Below are positions 58,532-64,000 of a DNA stretch of 64,000 nt, piece by piece; the stretch's first letter is position 1, and each line of letters begins with the position of its first letter. The notes under the pieces are model-generated. The model searched no databases, was not told the DNA's origin, and worked only from the letters and a program-made list of their open reading frames with translations. Source of the stretch: Kribbella amoyensis (GTDB lineage Bacteria > Actinomycetota > Actinomycetes > Propionibacteriales > Kribbellaceae); contig NZ_VIVK01000001.1 in assembly GCF_007828865.1 (NCBI RefSeq), forward strand, positions 5,270,001-5,334,000, written 5' to 3'. The translations under genes were made by a program, and so were the position numbers.

Positions 58532-59787
58532 GTGAGCGGTTCGGCCGGGGCGGTCTTGCCGAGGGCGTCGGTGAGGACCTCGACGGTCAGGCCGATCTGC
58601 CACTCGCGCGCCGCGTGGTCGCGCAGGAACGTGGTGACCACCTCGACCGAGGCGTCCGCAGGCGGCGCCCAGGCCAGCCGCCGGATCGTGTCCGGAGCGA
58701 GCAGATTCTCGGTCGGCAGCCGGTGTGCCTCGGCGATCTCGCTCACCGCGGCCCGTGCCGCCGACAACCGCGCCGCGGCGTCGGGATCACGGTCGGCCCA
58801 GGCCCGCGCCGGCGGGGGGCCGTCGTACCGCGGGCCCTGCTTCGGCAGCTGCGACTCGGGCAGCTTACGGGCGTGGTCGATCGCCTCCCACCAGGTCCGC
58901 ATGTGCCGGTGGGCGCCGCGTCCCTTGAACGCGGTCAGGCGCTGCAGCGTGTCCCGGTCGACCGGCATCGCGGCGGCCGCCTCGACGATCGCGGCGTCCG
59001 GGAGGATCCGGCCCGGCGAGATGTCGGCCGACGACGCGATCTGGTCGCGGGCCTCCCACAACGCGCGGACCACGGCCAGACTGCGACGGTTCCGGACCCG
59101 ATGCATCCCGGAGGTGCGGCGCCACGGATCCGGCTTCGGCTCTCGCGGGGGAGCGGCAAGGATCGCGGCGAACTCCTGCTGGGCCCAGTCCCACTTGCCC
59201 TCGCGGCGCAGCTCGGCCTCGATCGCGTCGCGCAGCTCGATCAGCATCTCCACGTCGAGCTGGGCGTACACCAGCCAGGGCGCCGGCAGCGGGCGGGTGG
59301 ACCAGTCCGCGGCCGAGTGCTCCTTGCGCATCCGGAAGCCGAGCACCTCGCTGACCAGCGACGCCAGCCCGACCTTCGGGTACCCGAGCAGGCGGCCGGC
59401 CAGCTCGGTGTCGAACACCGCTCGCGGCACCATCCCGATCTCGGCCAGACACGGCAGATCCTGGTTCGCGGCGTGGATGATCCACTCGGCGTCCACGATC
59501 GCGTCACCGAGTGCGGACAGGTCCCCGAACGGGATCGGGTCGACCAGGGCCGACCCGGCGCCCTCACGCCGCAGCTGGACCAGGTACGCGCGGTGGGAGT
59601 ACCGGTAACCGGACGCTCGCTCGGCGTCCACGGCGACCGGGCCGGTCCCGGACCGGAAGGCCTCGATCGCGTCGGTCAGGGCGGCGTTCTCGTCGACCAC
59701 CTCGGAGAGCCCGTCGCGCAACTCCAGGAGCGGGAGGTTCGCGGTGGGGTCGTCCGGGACGGGCTGCTGGGTCTCGGCCGGGCTCAT
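58528..59787 (-). CDS. Ribonuclease D-like DEDDy exonuclease with HRDC domain
   Basis: This is a 419-residue protein. The DEDD exonuclease domain has VAVDAERASGYRY (motif I), IIHAANQDLPCLAEIG (motif II) and YAQLDVEMLIEL (motif III, Tyr-x3-Asp). HRDC domains lie in the C-terminal half (ARDQIASSADISPGRILPD). It probably trims tRNA or other RNA 3' ends. ATG 59787 overlaps the DUF3000 stop (ATGA). This pair beside hemE is conserved in actinobacteria (Rv2681/Rv2680). Confidence 0.92.
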   Translation of the reverse strand: MSPAETQQPVPDDPTANLPLLELRDGLSEVVDENAALTDAIEAFRSGTGPVAVDAERASGYRYSHRAYLVQLRREGAGSALVDPIPFGDLSALGDAIVDAEWIIHAANQDLPCLAEIGMVPRAVFDTELAGRLLGYPKVGLASLVSEVLGFRMRKEHSAADWSTRPLPAPWLVYAQLDVEMLIELRDAIEAELRREGKWDWAQQEFAAILAAPPREPKPDPWRRTSGMHRVRNRRSLAVVRALWEARDQIASSADISPGRILPDAAIVEAAAAMPVDRDTLQRLTAFKGRGAHRHMRTWWEAIDHARKLPESQLPKQGPRYDGPPPARAWADRDPDAAARLSAARAAVSEIAEAHRLPTENLLAPDTIRRLAWAPPADASVEVVTTFLRDHAAREWQIGLTVEVLTDALGKTAPAEPLT

Positions 59788-60386
59788 CGGCCCCGCTGAC
59801 CGCGCCGGGTCGGCATGGCGACCACGCCCGGCGGAACCGGTGGCAGGCCGGCGGCGGTGCACAGCACCTCGCCCCAGGCCTCCGCGTGCCGGGTCACGTC
59901 GACCCGACCGCCCGGGCCTGGCACAGGACTCCAGGACGCGCGGATCTCGATCTCCGCCGTCGCCTCGTCGTCGGCCATCCCGCCGAAACTCTCGGATACC
60001 ACCCGAGTGACGGTACCGCTCGGCGCCAAGTACTCGGCACCCCGGTCCGCCAGCGCCTCCATCAGCCAGGTCCAGCCCACGCCACCGAGCAGCGCGTCCG
60101 TCACCATTTCCGGCTCGACGGCAGCGCGCACGTACGCGACACAGCGGAAGGTCGACTGCCAGGCGTCGTTCCCGTCCGGGTCGTAGAGGACGACCAGACG
60201 GCCGGTGGCGACATCGTCACCGTCGACCGTCACGTCGGCGCTGACCGCGGCCGCGTGCGGTGCGATCCGCTGCGGCGCGGGCATCTCCTCGACGAAGACC
60301 TCGGGCCGGAGCCGGGCCTCGCGCAGTTGCGCGACCGCCTCGGCGAACTCCGCGGGTGGCGCGTCGACCTGCTTGCGGGCACCCAT
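59784..60386 (-). CDS. DUF3000 protein
   Basis: This 200-residue soluble protein has the DUF3000 pattern: FAEAVAQLREARLRPEVFVEEMPAPQRIAPHAAA, then TGRLVVLYDPDGNDAWQSTFRCVAYVRA and GVGWTWLMEAL. Function is unknown. It is the first gene of the two-gene operon with RNase D. ATG 60386 has TAGGCT seven bases upstream and no Shine-Dalgarno. Confidence 0.9.
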   Translation of the reverse strand: MGARKQVDAPPAEFAEAVAQLREARLRPEVFVEEMPAPQRIAPHAAAVSADVTVDGDDVATGRLVVLYDPDGNDAWQSTFRCVAYVRAAVEPEMVTDALLGGVGWTWLMEALADRGAEYLAPSGTVTRVVSESFGGMADDEATAEIEIRASWSPVPGPGGRVDVTRHAEAWGEVLCTAAGLPPVPPGVVAMPTRRGQRGR

Positions 60387-60393
60387 GCTCCGC

Positions 60394-60399
60394 AGCCTA
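60394..60399 (-). promoter_or_regulatory. -10 element, probable leaderless promoter of the DUF3000 gene
   Basis: TAGGCT on the minus strand, seven bases before the ATG at 60386. The region is shared with divergent hemE. Confidence 0.42.
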
Positions 60400-60470
60400 C
60401 GACTGATTACTCACCGGCGCCGGGGACGACGCGCCGGTAACCGCTTCACGGGCATGGGATCATCGATGCC

Positions 60471-61544
60471 GTGCCCTTCACATCGCCTGATCGATCACCG
60501 ACTGCTACCGACCGTTCCGCCTTTCTGCTGGCCGCCCGGGGCGAGCCCGGACCGCACACGCCGGTGTGGTTCATGCGCCAGGCGGGCCGCTCGCTACCGG
60601 AGTACCGGGCGATCCGGGAGGGCACCACGATGCTCGAGTCGTGTATGCGGCCCGACCTCGTCGTGGAGATAACGCTGCAGCCGGTACGCCGTTACGGTGT
60701 CGACGCGGCGATCTTCTTCTCCGACATCGTGATGCCGCTCAAGGCGGTCGGCGTCGACCTGGAGATCAAGCCGGGCGTCGGCCCCGTGGTCGCGTCCCCG
60801 GTACGGTCCGCCGACGACCTGACGGCGGTCCGCCCGGTCGAGCCGTCCGACGTGCCGTACATCGCGGACTCGGTGAAGCAACTGGTCGGCGAGCTCGGTA
60901 CCACCCCGCTGATCGGATTCGCGGGCGCGCCGTTCACCGTCGCGTCGTACCTGGTCGAGGGCGGGCCGAGCAAGGACCACGCCAAGACCAAGGCGCTGAT
61001 GCACGGCGACCCGAAGCTCTGGCACGCGCTGGCCGACCGCCTCGCCGACGTGGCGATCGCGTACCTCGCGGTCCAGATCGAGTCCGGCGCCTCGGCGATC
61101 CAGCTCTTCGACTCGTGGGCCGGAGCGCTCTCGCCCCGGGACTACGCCGAGTACGTCCAGCCCCACTCGGCCAAGGTCTTCGCGGCGCTGGAGCAGTACG
61201 GCGTCCCGCGCCTGCACTTCGGTGTCAACACGGGCGAGCTGCTCGGCCTGATGAGCGAAGCCGGCGCGGACGTGGTCGGCGTCGACTGGCGAGTCCCCCT
61301 GGACGAAGCAGTCCGCCGGATCTCCGCGGCCAGCGGCACCCCGAAACCGGTCCAGGGCAACCTCGACCCCGCTCTGCTGTCCGCGGGCTGGGAGGCGATC
61401 GAGCCGGAAATCGACCGAATCCTCGCAGAAGGCCAAGCCGCCCCCGGCCACATCTTCAACCTCGGCCACGGCGTCCCCCCGACCGCAGACCCCGAAGTCC
61501 TCCACCGCGTGGTGCGAGCAGTCCAACAGAAGTCGGCCCGCTGA
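60471..61544 (+). CDS. hemE: Uroporphyrinogen decarboxylase
   Basis: This 357-residue enzyme converts uroporphyrinogen III to coproporphyrinogen III. The N-terminal signature PVWFMRQAGRSLPEYR supplies catalytic Arg residues. IFFSDIVMPLKAVGVDLEI carries the essential Asp, and GFAGAPFTVASYLVEGG and FNLGHGVPP are typical. Start GTG 60471 gives the standard length; no good ribosome binding site is seen. A perfect hairpin follows, so hemY and hemQ probably have a separate promoter. Confidence 0.97.
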   Translation: MPFTSPDRSPTATDRSAFLLAARGEPGPHTPVWFMRQAGRSLPEYRAIREGTTMLESCMRPDLVVEITLQPVRRYGVDAAIFFSDIVMPLKAVGVDLEIKPGVGPVVASPVRSADDLTAVRPVEPSDVPYIADSVKQLVGELGTTPLIGFAGAPFTVASYLVEGGPSKDHAKTKALMHGDPKLWHALADRLADVAIAYLAVQIESGASAIQLFDSWAGALSPRDYAEYVQPHSAKVFAALEQYGVPRLHFGVNTGELLGLMSEAGADVVGVDWRVPLDEAVRRISAASGTPKPVQGNLDPALLSAGWEAIEPEIDRILAEGQAAPGHIFNLGHGVPPTADPEVLHRVVRAVQQKSAR

Positions 61545-61551
61545 CCTCGCC

Positions 61552-61594
61552 GCTGGCGGGTTGTCGGCCCACTAACGCGTTACAACCCGCCAGC
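61552..61594 (+). terminator. Perfect 13-bp hairpin after hemE
   Basis: GCTGGCGGGTTGT pairs perfectly with ACAACCCGCCAGC over a 17-base loop that itself contains AACGCGTT. GGTTGTCG can pair instead with CGACAACC at 61599-61606. Confidence 0.7.
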
Positions 61595-61670
61595 CACTCG
61601 ACAACCTGCCATCGGCCTCGGCCCTTGCCTGCCGCAACCACAGCGGGGTGGGGGCGGGTGCTGGAATCCC

Positions 61671-63110
61671 ATGGGTGAGGATGGGGCCGTGGATGTGCGG
61701 ACGGTGGTTGTTGTCGGTGGCGGGGTCAGTGGGCTTGCTGCTGCTCATGCTTTGGCCGGGGAGCCGGATGCGCCCCGGATCGTCGTACTCGAGGGTTCGC
61801 CCAGGCTCGGCGGGAAGCTGGCCGGCGACACCTTGGAAGGCGTCCCCGTCGACCTCGGTGCCGAGTCGGTGCTGGCCCGCCGCCCGGAAGCGACCGACCT
61901 GATCAAGGCGGTCGGTCTGGCCGACGACGTCGTCCACCCGGCGACCACCTCGGCCGGGCTCTGGATCGGCGACCGGATCCGCGCCATCCCGCCGACCGTC
62001 ATGGGCGTACCGGCCGACCCCGCCACCACCACCGATGTCCTCGGCCCCGAGGCCGCCGATCGCGTGGCTCAGGAGGCCGGCCTCCCGCAGCCGGAGTTGA
62101 CCGAGGACGTCGCCATCGGGCGGTTCGTTGCCGAGCGCATGGGTCGCGCCGTCACCGACAAGCTCGTCGACCCGTTGCTCGGCGGCGTGTACGCGGGCCG
62201 GGCCGAGGAGATCTCCCTCGCCGCCGCCGTCCCCGAGCTGTACGCCAAGCTCCGGACCGCCCCCGGCCTGCTCGCCGCGACCACCGAGCTCCGCGCGGCC
62301 AGCCAGCGCCGGGCGGCCGACGGGGCGCCCGTGTTCGCCGGGATCCGCGGCGGCATCAACCGCCTGATCACGGCGCTCGAGCAGGACCTGACCAGCCGGG
62401 GCGTCGAGATCCGCCGGTCCGCGACCGTTCGCCGGATCACCCGCACCCCCGACGGGTACGAGCTCGTGACCGGCCCCGTGCCCGCGCCGACCCTGGTCAA
62501 GGCGGACGCCGTCATCGTCGCCACCCCGGCGACCCCGGCCGCGCGCATGCTCGCCGACCTGGTCCCCGCCGCTTCGGTCGAGCTGGCCGCGATCGAGTAC
62601 GCGAGCATGGCGATCGTCACCCTCGCCGTCCGGAAGAGCGACTTCCCCGCGTCCGCGACCGGATCCGGCTTCCTGGTCCCGTCCGTCGAGGGCCGCACGA
62701 TCAAGGCGTCGACGTACTCCTTCGCCAAGTGGCAGTGGTCTGCCGAGGCCGGGGGAGACCTCGCCGTACTGCGCTGCTCGGTCGGCCGCCTCGGTGAGGA
62801 GTACGTGCTGCAGCGGTCGGACGAGGAGCTGGTAGCGCTCGCCTCGGCCGATCTGCGCCAGGCGATCGGCCTGGAGGCACCGGTCGTCGGCTCGCTCGTT
62901 ACGCGGTGGGGCGGCGGCCTCCCGCAGTACGCCGTGGGGCACCTGGACCGGGTCGACCGGGTGGAGCGCGCGGTCGCCGAGCAGCCCGGTCTCGCGGTCT
63001 GCGGCGCGGCGTACCGGGGGGTCGGGATCGCCGCGTGTGTCGCCGCCGGGGCCAAGGCGGCAACCCGGGTGCGCGGTCATCTGGACGCATTGGCGACAAT
63101 GGCCCCGTGA
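61671..63110 (+). CDS. hemY: Coproporphyrinogen III oxidase (HemY/CgoX type)
   Basis: This 479-residue FAD enzyme oxidises coproporphyrinogen III to coproporphyrin III in the Gram-positive route. The FAD motif VVVVGGGVSGLAAAHALAG is at the N-terminus. The second conserved region LGAESVLARRPEA and a C-terminal FAD segment (AVCGAAYRGVGIAACVAAG) are present. The start may be ATG 61671 or GTG 61689; the latter has GAGG eight bases upstream. The stop overlaps the hemQ start (GTGA). Confidence 0.94.
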   Translation: MGEDGAVDVRTVVVVGGGVSGLAAAHALAGEPDAPRIVVLEGSPRLGGKLAGDTLEGVPVDLGAESVLARRPEATDLIKAVGLADDVVHPATTSAGLWIGDRIRAIPPTVMGVPADPATTTDVLGPEAADRVAQEAGLPQPELTEDVAIGRFVAERMGRAVTDKLVDPLLGGVYAGRAEEISLAAAVPELYAKLRTAPGLLAATTELRAASQRRAADGAPVFAGIRGGINRLITALEQDLTSRGVEIRRSATVRRITRTPDGYELVTGPVPAPTLVKADAVIVATPATPAARMLADLVPAASVELAAIEYASMAIVTLAVRKSDFPASATGSGFLVPSVEGRTIKASTYSFAKWQWSAEAGGDLAVLRCSVGRLGEEYVLQRSDEELVALASADLRQAIGLEAPVVGSLVTRWGGGLPQYAVGHLDRVDRVERAVAEQPGLAVCGAAYRGVGIAACVAAGAKAATRVRGHLDALATMAP

Positions 63111-63868
63111 CCGAGACGCCAGCCCAGCCCGAGCAGCCCGCGAACGCCGAGACCGCCGCGCCGTCCGAGACCCGGACCGCGAAGCCGAAGGCCCGCGAGC
63201 TCAACACCGTGATCCGCTACACGATGTGGTCGGTCTTCAAGGTGGAGACCCCGCTCGGTGACGCGGACCGCGACGAGCTGGCCGCGGAGCTCGCGGACCT
63301 GGTCGGCAAGCTCGCCGCCGACGACGTGGTGATCCGCGGCTGGTACGACGTGGAGGGCTTCCGCGCCGACGCCGACTTCATGGTCTGGTGGCACGCGCCG
63401 TCCTCGGACGCGCTGCAGAAGGCATACCACGCGCTGCGCCGGTCCCGGCTCGGGCGGCACCTCGCGCCGATCTGGTCCCAGCTGGCGCTGCACCGGCCGG
63501 CCGAGTTCAACAAGAGCCACATCCCCGCGTTCCTGGCCGACGAGGAGGCGCGCGCGTACGTCTGCGTGTACCCGTTCGTCCGCTCCTACGAGTGGTACCT
63601 GCTGCCGGACGAGGAGCGCCGGTTCATGCTCGCCGAGCACGGCAAGATGGCCCGGGGATACCCGGACGTCCGGGCGAACACGGTGGCGTCGTTCGCGCTC
63701 GGCGACTACGAGTGGATGCTCGCCTTCGAGGCGGACGAGCTGTACCGGATGGTCGACCTGATGCGGGACCTGCGCGCGTCCACGGCCCGCCGGCACGTCC
63801 GCGAGGAGACGCCGTTCTACACCGGCCGGCGGACCGAGCTCGGCGAGCTGGTCGCCAACCTGGCCTGA
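63107..63868 (+). CDS. hemQ: Coproheme decarboxylase
   Basis: This 253-residue protein of the chlorite-dismutase fold turns coproheme into heme b with peroxide, the last step of the coproporphyrin route. The catalytic Tyr is Y155 (VCVYPFVRS) and the proximal heme ligand H178 (LAEHGKMARGYPDVRANT). The N-terminal 30 residues are a Pro/Ala/Glu tail. Lack of the chlorite-dismutase distal Arg cannot be judged by eye, but the hemE-hemY neighbourhood settles the function. It is coupled to hemY. Confidence 0.96.
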   Translation: MTETPAQPEQPANAETAAPSETRTAKPKARELNTVIRYTMWSVFKVETPLGDADRDELAAELADLVGKLAADDVVIRGWYDVEGFRADADFMVWWHAPSSDALQKAYHALRRSRLGRHLAPIWSQLALHRPAEFNKSHIPAFLADEEARAYVCVYPFVRSYEWYLLPDEERRFMLAEHGKMARGYPDVRANTVASFALGDYEWMLAFEADELYRMVDLMRDLRASTARRHVREETPFYTGRRTELGELVANLA

Positions 63869-63870
63869 TC

Positions 63871-64000
63871 ATGCCGCGGAAGGCGTTCCCGGTCCTGTAC
63901 GTCGGCGACGTGCGGCGGTCGATCGAGTTCTACGGCCGGCTCGGCTACGAGTCGGTGTACCAGTTCCCGCTGGAGGGCGACCCGCACTACGTCGGCCTCG
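63871..64000 (+). CDS. Glyoxalase/VOC-family protein, 3' end outside window
   Basis: The first 43 codons are visible: a start with FPVLYVGDVRRSIEFYGRLGY, the classic first beta-alpha-beta unit of vicinal oxygen chelate proteins, then YQFPLEGDPHYVGL. It begins two bases after hemQ ends, so it may be on the heme transcript. Function cannot be told from the fragment. Confidence 0.8.
   Translation, partial: MPRKAFPVLYVGDVRRSIEFYGRLGYESVYQFPLEGDPHYVGL

Overview
The window is high-GC DNA with dense, tightly packed genes, typical of an actinobacterium. Gene content (DUF4193, DUF4235, DUF3093, DUF3710, DUF3159 and DUF3000 proteins, a probable F420-dependent luciferase-like oxidoreductase, HemQ, a DUF222/HNH gene) fits Propionibacteriales, with Kribbella or a nocardioid relative the best guess. 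That placement is inferred from gene families, not from a marker gene. No rRNA, tRNA, CRISPR array, phage or classical insertion sequence was seen. No stretch longer than 300 bases lacks a gene.

Layout. 1-9 kb: the end of an SbcC-like ATPase, a SigK/RskA-type sigma/anti-sigma pair, FdhD, an apparently exported peptide deformylase, an aminoglycoside-phosphotransferase-fold kinase, a TRIC channel and an MFS transporter. 9-15.5 kb: ferrochelatase, inositol monophosphatase, DUF4193, DUF4235, DUF3093, thioesterase, dUTPase, DUF3710, OB-fold and DUF3159 genes. 15.6-18 kb: a dienelactone-hydrolase-like gene with a dense operator region, a small secreted protein and an AraC regulator. 18-22.6 kb: two TrkA-type potassium regulators, an APC permease and a TrmA/RumA-type RNA methyltransferase. 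22.7-28.4 kb: an NTF2-fold protein, a 1388-residue protein of unknown function and the LLM oxidoreductase. 28.5-31.4 kb: aconitase with a structured leader. 31.5-35.2 kb: TSUP exporter, HEAT protein, HIT hydrolase and a Na+/H+ antiporter fused to a UBP zinc finger. 35.4-40.6 kb: a LacI-controlled ABC importer operon. 40.6-42.7 kb: a lone dTDP-glucose 4,6-dehydratase between two DUF402 paralogues. 42.9-52.8 kb: dxs, three paralogous membrane-anchored HExxH proteins, an amino acid permease, a nucleotidyltransferase and a DUF222/HNH gene that cuts into the third HExxH gene. 53-56.3 kb: fadB-fadA beta-oxidation operon. 56.5-58.5 kb: unknown protein, dienelactone hydrolase, glutathione peroxidase. 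58.5-64 kb: RNase D, DUF3000, hemE, hemY, hemQ and the start of a glyoxalase-fold gene.

The backbone (suhB, DUF4193, DUF3093, dut, DUF3710, OB-fold, DUF3159, ceoC, ceoB, APC permease, TrmA-like, dxs, RNase D, DUF3000, hemE, hemY, hemQ) recalls, from memory, the Rv2676c-Rv2701c block of Mycobacterium tuberculosis. The remaining genes look like lineage-specific islands between conserved segments. The heme genes together encode the late steps of the coproporphyrin-dependent route: HemE, HemY, ferrochelatase, HemQ.

A recurring signal is a TANNNT hexamer 6-8 bases before the start codon of at least 14 genes without a Shine-Dalgarno sequence. This is the pattern expected of leaderless transcription, and it settles several start codons. 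The best candidates for undescribed biology are the 1388-residue protein with two unrecognised end domains, the three HExxH paralogues, and the DUF402-dehydratase-DUF402 module.
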